Below the pieces are notes generated by a model. The model was given only the letters and a program-made list of their open reading frames with translations. It did no database searches and was not told the DNA's origin. From Pegoplata infirma (lineage: Eukaryota; Arthropoda; Insecta; Diptera; Anthomyiidae): 64,000 nucleotides of DNA. Below are positions 22,567 through 34,085 of the stretch, piece by piece. Position 1 is the first letter of the stretch, and every line of letters starts with the position of its first letter. The translations under genes and the position numbers were made by a program. The DNA is taken from contig OY992537.1 in the NCBI GenBank assembly GCA_963921195.1, positions 64,096,400 through 64,160,399 of the forward strand, read 5' to 3'.

Positions 22567-22662
22567 CCCGAGTAAAAAAGTTTTGATATAGTCATATATA
22601 ATTTTATAAACATCATATATTATTATATAGAATTTGATGCGAAAAATGAGTCGATTAAACTA

Positions 22663-24551
22663 GAGTTTGCAAAACGATTAAAATCGTAATCGTAATCGCG
22701 ATTAATCGCGCCAATTAATCGTAATCGTAATCGACAAAAAAATCATGCGATTACGATTAAAAATTTTCTATGAAATACTGTTTTTATAAAGAATTAAAAT
22801 CAGTTCCAAAATTTTTTGGAACCCATTTTGAAGTTTCTATTAAAATTATTTGTCAAAAAAACTAAATTAGTGTTAAAAACGTTTACTTTCGGGACAATTT
22901 CAAACAAAAATCTTTGATTCTGGAATATTAAGTAGACTGGAAAGTTTTTATGGGTTGGACCATGATTCATTTAAATTGCACCGCTCTACAAATCTGAGGT
23001 TTGTCGCTGCGTTTTGAATGAAACCGAAAAAAGTTTAAAGGTTTTGGTTTCCCGATTCCAAAACGGTCACTCAAATTTTTCTATCACGTCACAATTTTAA
23101 GAAAATCGCGGATAAAGTGTCAAAAAAGGCCTATTTTGGCAATCTTTGAGCGCCTATAAAATAAGATCCTGTCATGCGAATGGCTTGATATCAAGCTCAT
23201 TCGAAAGTGCGTAATTTTCTCTTTAAGACAAAATAAAATTTTCTTAGAATTTAATTTTTTATAATGGTGAAAAAATCGTTAGCCAAAAGTGCTTTATATC
23301 TAATATTTACGTATGTATTTGTATGGAAATTTGTTAAAAAACACTGTGTAAATAAACTAAATATTTAAAAAATGGAAGGTTTTTTGTTAATGATTTTTTT
23401 ACCATTTTAAAAAATTAAATTCCCAGAACATTTTATCTTGTCTTATAGAGAAAATCACATACTTTCTAATGAGCTTGATAAAAAGTCATTCGCATGTCAG
23501 GATCTTATATTATAAGCTTTCAAAAAGGGTCCAAAATGGCCTTTTTCGGCACTTTAACCGCGAATAACTCAAAATCCTGACGTGATAGACATATTTGGGT
23601 CGCAGATTTGGAATCAGCACAGCAAATACTACCTAAATCACTTTACCAGAATCCAATACGCATTTTCATGTTGAGCTGTGTTGTTTGCGATTTTTCTTTC
23701 CTTTTCTCGTAAAAGTCATTCAAATTTAATGTAAAATTTAAATTCTGATCTGAGCAAATTTTAAAGAATTTGATTTTTAAAATATACTCAAAAGGCTTTG
23801 GTCAAAAAATTTGGACATGAAATGTTGTCAAAAAACTTAATTTTTTCATACTTTGACCGCTGGTTGACTAATGATGCCTTGTAAATTTTTTAAATAAATG
23901 TCCTCACAACAGATAACTGGCCATCGGCATGTATTCTGACACGACCCCGCAGAAATGTTGGTAAACTGGAAGCATCTTCTTGAAAGGAATCATGATTCAA
24001 AGAGCGAATCCAAATCAGTCACAGTTTAGAGTACTCTTTAGCAGCAAAGGTAAAAAGATATTAAGACCCATTAAAATCATGTATCTTTTCAGCGCTGATT
24101 AAAGCACTCTTTGTAGAGTTTATTTAAGCGCAATAAAGATGTAAGAAAATCTAGTATTTTTCTCCAAAAATCTTTTTGATCGTTTAAAAAGTGTTGAAGA
24201 TGTCAAAAATTAAAGTATATGTGAAATTTTATCAACAAAGAATTTTAATTATAAGTTTTAAAAAAAATCTTAACAAAAACTTCCCAAGGGCGCTAGAACG
24301 CAACGATATACTAAAAAAAGAGACTGTGGTGCCAAAATTTAAAATAATTTTTACTGGGAAAGTTCGAAAGCTTTTAATTTTATTTTTTAAAAATAATAGT
24401 TTTTGTTCTTAAAAATATAAATTTCAAAAGATTTTTTTAAAGATATTGCAACTCAAATTATTTAAAAAATTCGATTAATCGTAATCGCGATTAACGGCAA
24501 TTTTTTTAATCGTAATCGCGATTATGAAATATCTCGATTATTTGCAAACTC
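22663..24551. mobile_element. GAGTTTGC-ended element with AATCG repeats, TA target duplication
   Basis: The left end is GAGTTTGCAAAACGATTAAA and the right end in reverse complement is GAGTTTGCAAATAATCGAGA, both flanked by TA. Both subterminal regions carry 'taatcgtaatcgcgatta' repeats. It holds the 3-bp-duplication element at 22979 and, near 24060-24440, sequence shared with the 16786 element ('cagcgctgattaaagc'). Confidence 0.65.
22979..23680. mobile_element. CACCGCTC/CACAGCTC-ended element, TTG target duplication, copy 1
   Basis: The left end CACCGCTCTACAA and the right end in reverse complement CACAGCTCAACAT are flanked by the 3-bp direct repeat TTG. The arms are largely inverted copies ('aatgagcttgata' style blocks). 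The second copy at 47379-48079 has the same length and TAA flanks. CAC-type ends with 3-bp duplications resemble CMC/EnSpm elements; no transposase is present. Confidence 0.7.
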
Positions 24552-25063
24552 TAGATTAAACCATATAAAATTCTATCAATGTTGATTAAATTTTAATAAA
24601 ATTTGATATAATTTTATGCGAAAATTGGCCCCCTATTTTTTATATAAATTTCGAAAAATTAGCGAATAGATATTATTATATATAATTATATAAAATAACA
24701 TAAAATTATATCAAATTATATAAAAATATATAAAATTACATATAATTATATCAAGTTATATATAATTATATCAAAATATATATAATTATATATAATTTTA
24801 TGTAATTCTATATAATTATATAAAATTTTATATAATTTAATATAATTTTATATAATTACATATGATTAAACAATTCTGTTGTTTTATATCAAATATAGGG
24901 GGCCAATTTTCGCATAAAATTATATCAAATTTTATTAAAATTTAATCAACATTGATAGAATTTTATATGGTTTTATCGACTCATTTTTCGCATCAAATTC
25001 CATATAATTATATATGGTGTTTATAAAATTATATATGACTTTATCAAAACTTTTTTACTTGGG

Positions 25064-25278
25064 TATAAATTTATGTTTTAACTATATGTAATAGAGCGAA
25101 AATATCTGAAATTGGGGATCATTCCCATAAATTTCCAAAAATTTACAATTAAAATGAATTTTATATATAAATTTTTAAGATCCATTTTTACTTTAAATTT
25201 TTCGAAAAACTTTACTTGCACGCGGTGAGCCTCAGTGATGTTTAGGTTGAACTTTAGTGTCGACGAAAAGTGTAAACA
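25064..25278. other. Short spacer
   Basis: It includes 'gagcgaaaatatctgaaattggggatcat', split here for length as two matching words ('gagcgaaaat', 'ttggggatcat'), which repeat the flank left of 22567. The target region was therefore probably an older repeat. No gene. Confidence 0.3.
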
Positions 25279-25742
25279 CACCAAAAAAAAAACTGTAAAG
25301 TTAGCAAAATATTTAGTTAAATTTAACTAAAAAAGCACCTGATTTTTGGCCTACTAAATTTCTAGTTAATTTAACTAAAAATATTTAGCTAACTTTTCGT
25401 AGAATGAATGTAACAAAAAAAAAACGTAACTTTAACTAAAAATTTAGCTGAAAATTTCGTAACATTTTTATGTACATATTTACAAAAAAAATTAGCTGAA
25501 TTCAGCTTAATTTGTTGTTACTTATCGTAAACTAAAATTAACAAAATATTTTGTTAATTTTTTTTTACATTTTTAGGTTGACATTTTTTTTTTTTTATTT
25601 CAAAACTAATATTTTCGTAAATTTAACTTAACTAAAAAAAGTAGTTAAAAGGCTGATTTTAACTAAAAATTTGCTAAAAAACCAGTTAACTCAACTTAAC
25701 TAAAAAAAAGTTGTTAACTTTACAGTTTTATTTTTTTGAGTG
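25279..25742. mobile_element. CAC-ended palindromic MITE, CA target duplication
   Basis: The left end is CACCAAAAAAAAAACTGTAAAG and the right end in reverse complement is CACTCAAAAAAATAAAACTG, flanked by CA. The interior consists of 'tttagttaaatttaactaaa' units in both orientations, making nearly the whole element self-complementary. Confidence 0.7.
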
Positions 25743-25849
25743 CACAGTTCGATTTCTACAAGATTAAATGTCGCAAAACTGTTAACAGCGAAAACTGTTA
25801 ACAGCGAAATCTTAACATGGACCGATTTTTTCCAATTTCAATAGGCTTC

Positions 25850-26040
25850 GTCCTTGGGCCACAAGACGTTTAAGTTTCAAATTTTGATTGCAAATTGCGA
25901 TCTGTATCGTGCTTAAACCGATAGATGGACGGACGGATGGACATCGCTAAATCGACTCGAAAAGTAATTCTGAGTCGATCGATATACTTAATGGTGGGTC
26001 AAGGACCAATATTTCGGGTAGTTACAAACATCAGCACTAA
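25850..26040 (+). mobile_element. DINE-like subfamily A, right half, interrupted
   Basis: It has 'gatggacggacggatggaca', 'cttaatggtgggtcaaggac' and 'agttacaaacatcagca' in the subfamily A order. The right end ('cattataccctgtaccacag' to 'gtggtgtaaaaa') resumes at 27103-27142 after the element at 26041-27102. Confidence 0.6.
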
Positions 26041-26294
26041 CAAGGGAAGTATCTCAACCCTTATGAACCGATTTGCCTGAAACTTAAAATATATATTAAA
26101 GAGACGATTTTAAGGTTGGGCTTATCGGCCATATCGGTGTTTAAAAATTTCGTTGTCCCCTTATGAAACCATGTGGACCTTCGGGAAAATTTTGATAACT
26201 TCCGAACTAATAGGAATATCATCTAAGGCAAAAATACGGGTCGACTTAAATTTAATAAAGATTATTTCTTATCCATATGGATATCGTAGGTCTA

Positions 26295-26775
26295 CACTCT
26301 AAAAAACGCATGTAAACTTACTATTATAAATTGGGTAAATTTTTGTTGAATAGCACGCATTATGTGTTAATATAAACACTAAATGCGTATAATAAATTGA
26401 AACCAATTAAACACAGCAAATTAAAAATATTATCCGTTAATTCAAATATTTTACACACAAATGCGTAAATAAAATTGTCGAACAACATACATACACACAT
26501 GTTAAATAACAAAAACGCCAGATAAAAGTATAAGCTTCCGTAGCGTAGTGGTTAGGAAGTGTACTTTCAAATCAGAAGGTGGCGAGTTCGATGCTGGATG
26601 GCGCCGCACGTTTTTTTTTTTTTGCTATATTTTATTCACCTCTTTTTTATTTAAATTGACCACATGTGGTCAATTTATTCAATTTACACATTCAGAGTAA
26701 AATTACCCAATTTATAGTAGGAGTCCAGTTTCCTACTATAAATTGGGTAAATTTCAACAAATTTTGATTAGAGTG
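26295..26775. mobile_element. CAC-ended MITE with tRNA-like module, TA target duplication
   Basis: The ends CACTCTAAAA and the reverse complement of GATTAGAGTG are flanked by TA. Subterminal 'tataaattgggtaaattt' occurs in opposite orientation near both ends. A tRNA-like unit lies at 26534-26606 and a 'gaccacatgtggtc' palindrome near 26660. Nested in the Harbinger-like element. Confidence 0.65.
26534..26606 (+). repeat. tRNA-Val-like module (decayed, SINE-like)
   Basis: The 5' half GCTTCCGTAGCGTAGTGGTTA matches the 5' half of insect tRNA-Val in layout, including the box A pattern TAGCGTAGTGG. Further on is GAGTTCGATGC in the box B position. A T12 run follows shortly, which would stop RNA polymerase III. 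The acceptor and anticodon stems do not pair, so this is not a working tRNA. Confidence 0.5.
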
Positions 26776-27142
26776 TATGTCTTTACATAAGAACCCCCCA
26801 AAATTTGCACATTTTCCTGAAAAAAATATTTAAAGAAGCCGAATTTTTACAAGGTTATGCCACCATTGGATAGGCATAAAAAAAACCTTTCTTCTCATAT
26901 GAAAACATCATATAGTTTCTTAAAAAGAAATGGCTGAAAAATCCAAAAAACGATTTTTTCGCCATTTTTTGACCCATGTTTTGAACCCCTAAATCCCCGA
27001 TATGGCCGATAAGCCGAGACACCCCAACCTTAGAATTGTCTCTTGGATATATATTTTAAGTTTCAGGCAAATCGGTTCATAAGGGTTGAGATACTTCCCT
27101 TGTAAGTCATTATACCCTGTACCACAGAGTGGTGTAAAAATT

Positions 27143-27595
27143 TGTTTTTATTTAATTTTTTTTCATAAATTCTTTTTTTCATCAATTTTTTTTTTCTATC
27201 AAAAATTTTTTTGTCAATTTTTTTTTATCAAATTTTTTTTTTTTTATCCAAATTTTTTTTTTTCTTCAAAATTTCTTTTTCATCAAATATTATTATAAAA
27301 ATTTAATGAAATTTTTTTTCATCAATATTTTTTCACATTTTTTTTTTTTAACCTTTTTTTTGTCAATTTTTATTTTCATTAAAATTTTTTTTCATAATTT
27401 TTGTTTTTCATCAAATTTTTTTCATGAAATTTTTTTTTATCAAAAAAATTTTTTTTTCATAATTTTTGTTTTTCATCAAATTTTGTATCATGAAATTTTT
27501 TTTCATCAATATATTTTTTTCATCAAAAATTTTTTTTTCTTCATCACAATATGGTTCCAAAAGCATTTTTTTTTTTTGCATAAATTCAAAAAATG
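27143..27595 (-). repeat. GATG/A-rich array, reverse orientation
   Basis: 'tttttttcatcaaatttttt' units with variable T-runs. Plus-strand reading frames through it are Phe/Ser/His-rich artefacts. Confidence 0.65.
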
Positions 27596-28554
27596 AAGCA
27601 AGGTCACTTGGATTAATTCTGGGATGATTTTTATCTTTTAGCGCAATTAAAAATCAATTGTCAAAAAAAAAAATTTTTTTGGAAAATTTTTTTTTTTAAT
27701 TTTTTTTTTTCAAATTTTTTTTTTTGGAAAACAAATTTTTTTTTTTTTTTTTAAATATATTTTTCTTTATTAATTAGCTTTACGGAAGGTAAAAAAATTA
27801 TAAAAAAAAAATAATTTGAAAACGTGTCACCCAAAAAACAGCAAATTTGGCCGAAATTTTTGCTAAACTAAAATGGAAATTGTGGGAGTTTGCCAAAAAA
27901 CGCTGGCAAGATGTAAATTTTAATATTAAGTATACAATATTGAAAACACTTTCACGTTTAAAGACTCATGCAAGTTCGTGCCAAAACACAACTTTTTGTC
28001 CACGAAAGATATAGGCTATTTTCGCTTCAAAATCCTCATAATCAAAACACCCAAGAATAACGCCAAGGAAGCATTAACTGTAAAATAGGAATTTTAAACA
28101 AGAACTAGTATCCTTAGGTTTCAATTTGTCCCTTTAGCCTCTTTATAATTTAATTTTTTCCCATTTGCCGTTTGTATAACTGTAATATTGATTTCACTCC
28201 CGTTTTATTATACGTCTTAAAACTTTCAACTTTGAAAGCCCAGCAAACTGACAGTATTGGCACCAAATTTTTTTCGTTAAACTTTCTTGATAGCTTATAG
28301 TGTTGACATTGAGGAAATGTATAAGCTTTTGAAAATTTGTTAAATTTTATTTTCTTAATTTCTGCCAAAAAAAAAAATGGATTTGGAACCACAGTGCATC
28401 ACAAACTTTTTGTCATCCAAAAATATTTTTTTTAACCAAAATTTGTTTCTTCAAAATTTTTTTCATTTAAATTTTGTTTTTCATCACAACAATTTTTCTT
28501 TTAAATGTTTTCCTATTTTCACCAAGTCTAAAATTCTGACATTTGTACAAAACA
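27596..28554. other. Spacer: A/T homopolymers, then sequence of unknown origin
   Basis: Bases 27655-27780 are long A and T runs. Bases 27840-28370 are less repetitive. One plus-strand frame near 27870 reads WKLWEFAKKRWQDV, vaguely reminiscent of the end of a transposase, but stops follow and I cannot support an assignment. Bases 28420-28500 look like a short eroded array. Confidence 0.35.
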
Positions 28555-28870
28555 CAAGTGAGTGAGAGTGTTATCATTTATACTATCCAAAAAGTAAAAA
28601 ACCCTTTTTTGCACTTAAATAATGCACACATTTACCAAATTTACAGATCTTTTTCACAGACAGATGGACGGATATACATAGCTAGATTATCTTAGTATAT
28701 AAACTTAATGGGGTTCTCGACCGATATTTCATTTCGTTTTGCACGGAATGGCAAATAAAATTGTTTTTTCTATAAAAAAATTGATTTGGAAAGTACACCC
28801 AAATCTTCAGCAAAACATTATCATGATTTAATGTTTTGGGCTAGTGTACAAAATTCTCAGGTATTTTTTT
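28555..28870 (+). mobile_element. DINE-like subfamily B, complete uninterrupted copy
   Basis: It starts 'caagtgagtgagagtgttat' and contains 'cccttttttgcacttaaata', 'aatggggttctcgaccgata', 'tttcgttttgcacggaatgg', 'cacccaaatcttcagcaaaa' and 'tgatttaatgttttgggc', and ends 'acaaaattctcaggtatt'. Unlike the other B copies it has a short GACA/GACG core near 28660. Confidence 0.65.
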
Positions 28871-29429
28871 TTAAAGTCCTTTGCAAAAATCTCAATTTTG
28901 AGGGTCAAAGTGGGGACTCTTTGTCAGTGTGTAAATTCGCACTTAACCCCAATCAGGCCTATGACTACAATATTTTTAAAATTTCCTACATTTTGTAAAA
29001 AAACAATAAAAATGTATGAGAATAAATCTAATTCTTAGCTTTTATTTAATTTATTTTTTAATTAATAAAAACTGATTGTTCGATTAATTCACATTAATTA
29101 ATAGATTTATTCTTTATTCGAAAATGGTCATTTTAAAATCAGCCAACAAAGAGTTTGGTTTTGTTCGAGCGATTAATCGAATTATTCTTAATCGGTTGAC
29201 AGCTCTAGTTATGACAAAAAAAAAATTCGAGTTTGCCTCTCCCCTCCCCCATTCCTGGAAACGTCACTGGAGGTAACCACTTACTCATATTTTTGGTCTT
29301 TTGCTGGGTATCTCTATAGTAACGCAAAATAAGAGTACAATTTTATGTTTATTTCTTCTTTTGATATTGAAAAATGTATAACATTCGGTTGACAACAAAT
29401 AAATATCTAGAAAAAAAATATGTTATTCA
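28871..29429. other. AT-rich spacer without a supported gene
   Basis: I see only A/T-rich sequence with 'ttcgattaattcacattaat' and 'attaatcgaattattcttaa' as a weak inverted pair (29073-29205). No domain in any frame. Confidence 0.4.
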
Positions 29430-30006
29430 CACTCAGAAAATTATGTAAGTTACTACATGTTAGTTGTTTGTATATTTTACAGTAGTTAGTTGTTTTCAAC
29501 TACAAAGTCAGTTGTTTTTGCATGAAAAATATCAAACAACTATTTCTGTTAGTTATTTTAAGTAGTTTTTTTGAACAACTAACAAAAAAGTACTGTGATG
29601 TAGTAACAGTTATTTAAAGTAGTTAATTTTATTTTTTTGTATCTCTGAAAAATTTTGCAAAAAATAAAAATAAATTTTCGTTTTTTTTATTTTTCACAAC
29701 TTTTTTTTTTAAAAAAAAAACTTTGAAAAAATTTGGTCTTCAAATTTTTTTCTGAAAAATTAAAAAAAAAAAATATTTATTAATAATTTTAATATTTATT
29801 AATAATTTTATTTTTACTACATTTTAGTTGTTTTGACTACAAAGGTAAGTAGTTTTTACTACATAAGTCAGTTGTTTTTTGTCAGTTAAAATAACTAACA
29901 TTGTTAGTTGATTTAACTGAAAAAGTAGTTGACCCCAAAACAACTCACAAAGTAGTTATTTTAACTGACATTTTCAGTTGATTTTACTAACATAATATTT
30001 TGAGTG
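29430..30006. mobile_element. CAC-ended palindromic MITE, CA target duplication
   Basis: The left end is CACTCAGAAAATTATG and the right end in reverse complement is CACTCAAAATATTATG, both flanked by CA. The interior repeats 'tagttgttttaactac' type units in both orientations around an A/T centre at 29690-29815. Confidence 0.75.
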
Positions 30007-30028
30007 CAGTAAACTTACTAAATTCATA

Positions 30029-32146
30029 TATGGGGGTTTTCGTGTCAACTGACACAACTTTTGAAACCGATATCTTCCGATCGGGATGAAATTTGCACCA
30101 AGGTTAGTCCTATTGGATAGTAGTTCAGACACAATTTTTCAACGAGATCGGTCAAGAACTCTCTGAGTTAGAGGGGGTCGAAATTTGACATTTTGGCCAA
30201 AGAGGTGTTGATTCTCATCCATGTAACTTCTTACCTATTATTTTTAGCAAAATGTGTCCCAAAGAGTTTAGATAGCTATTTCTTCAGTCTTTCGATAAAA
30301 AATATAAAAAAAAATAAAAAAAAAATTTTTGATTTTTTTTCTTAAAAATCCAAAACTTTTTTGACTTTTTCCTCAAATTGGGCCTTTTTTTTTTTTTTTT
30401 TTTTTGATTCAAAAGAAAGTTTAGGTGATTTCCTTTAAGAGCTGTGGGGTCGCTTAGTGGGATGCGAGTGGGATATCTATGAAAATTTTTTTTTTTTAAC
30501 TTTGGAACACAAAAAACGGTTCTTCAATTTGCACTATTAGGCGTGGGATAGCTAACCAGTTTTCGATTTCGATCCGCGATACCCTCTAATTTTTTGATGT
30601 TCGAAAAAGAAAGCACGAGTGAAAAAATGGGGGCGGTGGGGAGGGGCCATATGGCCCCTCATTGGGGTCAAAGTTGAGCGTAAAGAGGTAAAAATCCTCA
30701 AAAAGCCCCAAAACTCCCCTAGAAACGCCCCTGGAGGGGTGCAATGTAAGACCGACCTCCAATAATTTTCTGCCCCCAACATTTTTCTTGAACATACCTT
30801 ACCCCTATTTCCACTTCCTAAGGGGGCTCCCATACAAAATGACATTTTTATAAAATTTGCTCATACCGCTCTAACTGTCCATAGGGTGCCCCTAGAGATG
30901 TAAAATGTATGACCGACCCCCAATATTTTTTAAACTCCAACATTTTTTTAGAATATACCTACCCTTTATTTTCAAGTCTTAAGGGGGTCCCCATACATTT
31001 TTTTTTTATTTTTTTATTAGTTTTTAAAAAAACATGTTTTTATAATGTATGGGAGCCCCTTAGGGAGTGGAGATAGGGTGTTATGATGTTCGGACAAAAT
31101 GTTGGTAACTAAAAAATAATGGGGGTTGGTCGTAATTTTTGCCTCTCTAGGAGGCACGGTAGGGGCGGTAGGAGCTGGTTTAGTAAAACAAATTTATAAA
31201 AAATAAAAGAAATGTATGGGGACCACCTTAAGGGTTAAAGATACATTGTAGGTATGTTTGCAAAAAATGTTGGAATTAATAAAATAATGGAGGTCGGTCA
31301 TACATTTGGCCCCACTAGGGGCACTTTAGGGTAAGTTAGAATGGTTAGCCCCCTTAGGAAGTGGAAATAGGGGTAAGGTATGTTCAAGAAAAATGTTGGG
31401 GGCAGAAAATTATTGGAGGTCGGTCTCACATTGCACCCCTCCAGGGGCGTTTCTAGGGGAGTTTTGGGGCTTTTTGAGGATTTTTACCTCTTTACGCCCA
31501 ACTTTGACCCCAATGAGGGGCCATATGGCCCCTCCCCACCGCCCCCATTTTTTTGCTCGTGCTTTCTTTTTCGAACCTAAAAAAGTTAGAGGGTATCGCG
31601 GATCGAAATCGAAAACTGGTTAGCTATCCCACGCCTAATAGTGCAAATTGAAGAACCGTTTTTTGTGTTCCAAAGTTAAAAAAAAAATTTTTTCATAGAT
31701 ATCCCACTCGCATCCCACTAAGCGACCCCACAGCTCTTAAAGGAAATCACCTAAGCTTTCTTTTGAATCAAAAAAAAAAAAAAAAAAAAGGGCCCAATTT
31801 GAGGAAAAAGTCAAAAAAGTTTTGGATTTTTAAGAAAAAAAATCAAAATTTTTTTTTTTATTTTTTTTATATTTTTTTTTCGAAAGACTGAAGAAATATC
31901 TATCTAAACTCTTTGGGACACATTTTGCTAAAAACAATAGGTAAGAAGTTACATGGATGAGAATCAACACCTCTTTGGCCAAAATGTAAAATTTCGACCC
32001 CCTCTAACTCAGAGAGTTCTTGACCGATCTCGTTAAAAAATTGTGTCTGAACTACTATCCAATTGGACTAACCTTGGTGCAAATTTCATCCCGATCGGAA
32101 GACATCGGTTTAAAAAGTTGTGTCAGTTGACACGAAAACCCCCATA
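30029..32146. mobile_element. 2.1-kb palindrome, TA target duplication
   Basis: The ends TATGGGGGTTTTCGTGTC and the reverse complement are flanked by TA. The arms stay closely matched for about 800 bp. The centre (30840-31330) has several diverged units with 'aagggggtccccatac'. Mirror-image open frames on the two strands (30552-30845 and 31393-31623) are the same arm read twice and are not independent genes. No transposase. Confidence 0.8.
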
Positions 32147-32507
32147 TACATAAATAAACAAATACATATGTATGAATCTGTTTGGTTGATATAAATATAT
32201 TTCTTTAATAAATAGTTAGTTTTTATTTATAAATAGTTTTTCTAACATAACTTTATTTCACCGGAAATATGTGTCTTTTCATATCCGGAAACTTTAAAAA
32301 AAATATATCTAACTTAAAAAAATAAATGGTCACATATACAAATAAGTTTTGTAGAGATAAATAAAATATAAATAAAAAAATGAGAACACATATGGTGTTT
32401 GTTTAACAACATTCACATTCAAAAATAAAAAAATATATAGAAAAAGACAGATAGATGAAGTTATGCACATAAATTTCACATATGAAAATTTCAATTTTAT
32501 ATGAAAA
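32147..32507. other. AT-rich spacer without a supported gene
   Basis: Only A/T-rich sequence is seen, with no domain in any frame. Confidence 0.4.
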
Positions 32508-33050
32508 ACAAGTTGAAGTTTAATTTGGCCTTGCCGAATATAGGGATCGCTCTGCAATGTTAAAAAAAATTAATAAAAATAAATTAACTTTGGGCAAAAA
32601 AAAAATTTTAAAAAATTTCCGCGTAAAAAATTTTTTTTTTGAGGGAAAAAAATGTTGTACTTGTTTAAATATCTTTTGGTATCCAAGTGTGTTCACACAG
32701 CAGTACAAACAATTTATTTTGTATTTTTAGGTTATGTGAAATCTACCAAAATTGTCAAAGTGTCCTTACATTTTTGTTAATCACTTTTAAACCGCTATAC
32801 AATAGTTCTCGAATCAACAACAAATAAAGGTGAATTACATTAATATCTGAATTACATAAATATTTGTGTAATATATTGGCGGCGATCGCCATTTCAATAG
32901 ACAGGCGAACATTGTTAGGGTGTCTTAAATTCCATCACTGATTAATAAAATGCATTTATACTTTATAAGGTCCCAGACCGATATTTTAATGAATTACAAA
33001 CGGAGTGGCTAACTTGTATACGTCCATTCCATGAGTCATTTTAAAAAATG
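32508..33050 (+). mobile_element. DINE-like subfamily A, diverged copy
   Basis: The left end is 'acaagttgaagtttaatttg' with the hairpin-like 'ggccttgccgaatatag'. The right part has 'tttataaggtcccagaccga' and 'ttacaaacggagtggctaac'. The microsatellite is reduced to 'gacaggcgaaca' and the terminal 'gagggtata' is eroded. It abuts a subfamily B copy at 33051. Confidence 0.55.
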
Positions 33051-33469
33051 CCTGCGAATTTTGTACTCTTGCCAAAAACATTAAATCATGATAATGTTTT
33101 GCAGAAGATTTGGGTGTACTTGCCAAAGCAAAGTTTTTTTTAGAAAAAATAATGTTATATTACTTTGCTATTCCATGCAAAACGAATTGAAATATTAGTC
33201 GAGGACCCCATTAAAAATCCAAAAGAACTGAACATTTCGTAAGTGAGTCCAAAAATAAGTGCAAAAAAGTGTTTTTACATTTTGGAGAGTATAAAAGATT
33301 CGGCACCAAAGAATATAACACTCTCACTTGTTTTATGTACATTTGATAAACAAATGGAAAATTTTTATGCGAAAAGCTTAGACTTGGTGAAAAAGTAGTT
33401 TTGGTAAAAAAAACATTTTTTTTTTCACGAAAAACAAAATTTTGTTAAAAAAATTTAATGAACCCAAAA
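33051..33469 (-). mobile_element. DINE-like subfamily B, complete copy (reference for empty sites)
   Basis: It runs without interruption from 'tgcctgcgaattttgtactc' through 'ttttgcagaagatttgggtg', 'ttactttgctattccatgca', 'catttcgtaagtgagtcc' and 'gattcggcaccaaagaatat' to 'atgcgaaaagcttagacttg'. It supplies the uninterrupted sequence for insertion sites at 16786, 53120, 54019 and 54544. Confidence 0.75.
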
Positions 33470-34085
33470 TTTTTTATGAAAAAAAAAAATTATGAAAAAA
33501 AGTTTTTGACGAATTTTTTTGATGAAAAGAAAAATTTTTTGATGTAAAAAAAATTTATGAAAAAAAAAATATGAAAAACAAAACTTTTTGGTGAGAAAAA
33601 AATTGATAATAAAAAATTTGATAAAAAAATTTGAAAAAAAAAATATGATAAAAAAAAAAATTATGAAAAAAAAAATTGATAATAAAAAATTTGATAAAAA
33701 AATTTGATGAAAAAAAAATATGATAAAAAAAAATTATAAAAAAAAAAATTAGTGAAATAAAAAAATAATGAAAAAAATTTTTTGGTGAGAAAATTGATAA
33801 TAAAAAATTTGATGAAAAACAAGTAAGAGTGTTAAATTCGGCTGTACCAAATCTCCCTCCAACATGCAAAAAAAAAATTGCAGAGGCGTTTTCTTTTTTT
33901 TTTGGGAGGGGGGGGGGGGGTAATTGGTTGGAGGGTTTAAAAATTGGGGAAAAAAATATGATAAAAAAAAAATTATGAAAAAAAAATTTTGATGAAAAAA
34001 AAATTGGATGAAAAAAAAAATTTGCTGGAAAAAAAATTTGATGGAAAAAAAATTGATGAAAAAAAAATGTTTTTTTGTTGAAAAA
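33470..34085 (-). repeat. GATG/A-rich array, split by a short DINE-like copy
   Basis: Degenerate 'gatgaaaaaaaattt' and 'gataataaaaaattt' units at 33470-33815 and 33945-34085. The order subfamily B, array, 3' module is complete here. Confidence 0.65.
33816..33942 (+). mobile_element. DINE-like subfamily A, internally deleted copy
   Basis: It starts 'acaagtaagagtgttaaatt' and ends 'ggttggagggttt' with only about 127 bp between, keeping both ends but losing the core. A long G run occurs near 33905-33920. It is inserted within the array. Confidence 0.6.

Larger units (their letters stand above)
22567..25063. mobile_element. CCCG-ended element, TA target duplication, outermost of a three-level nest
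   Basis: The left end CCCGAGTAAAAAAGTTTTGATA and the right end in reverse complement CCCAAGTAAAAAAGTTTTGATA are flanked by TA. Inner arms (22590-22660 and 24555-25060) are inverted copies, with an AT-rich 'tatataattatat' block at 24680-24870. Nested inside is the element at 22663-24551. Confidence 0.75.
26041..27102. mobile_element. Harbinger-like CAAGGGA element, TAA target duplication
   Basis: The ends CAAGGGAAGTATCTCAACCC and its reverse complement are perfect and flanked by TAA. Arms extend over at least 100 bp. A 3-bp TWA duplication is typical of PIF/Harbinger elements. The relative at 61987-62466 has TTA. The centre is occupied by the CAC-ended element at 26295-26775. Confidence 0.75.

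Noticed and set aside
26534..26606. Functional tRNA-Val gene
   Set aside because: Acceptor and anticodon arms do not pair; only promoter-like boxes and the 5' half resemble a tRNA.
27870..28010. Transposase remnant (WKLWEFAKKRW motif)
   Set aside because: One short motif only, followed by stops; no catalytic residues or terminal repeats to support it.
30552..31623. Similar open frames on opposite strands that look like a duplicated gene
   Set aside because: They are the two arms of one palindrome read on each strand; no domain is recognised.
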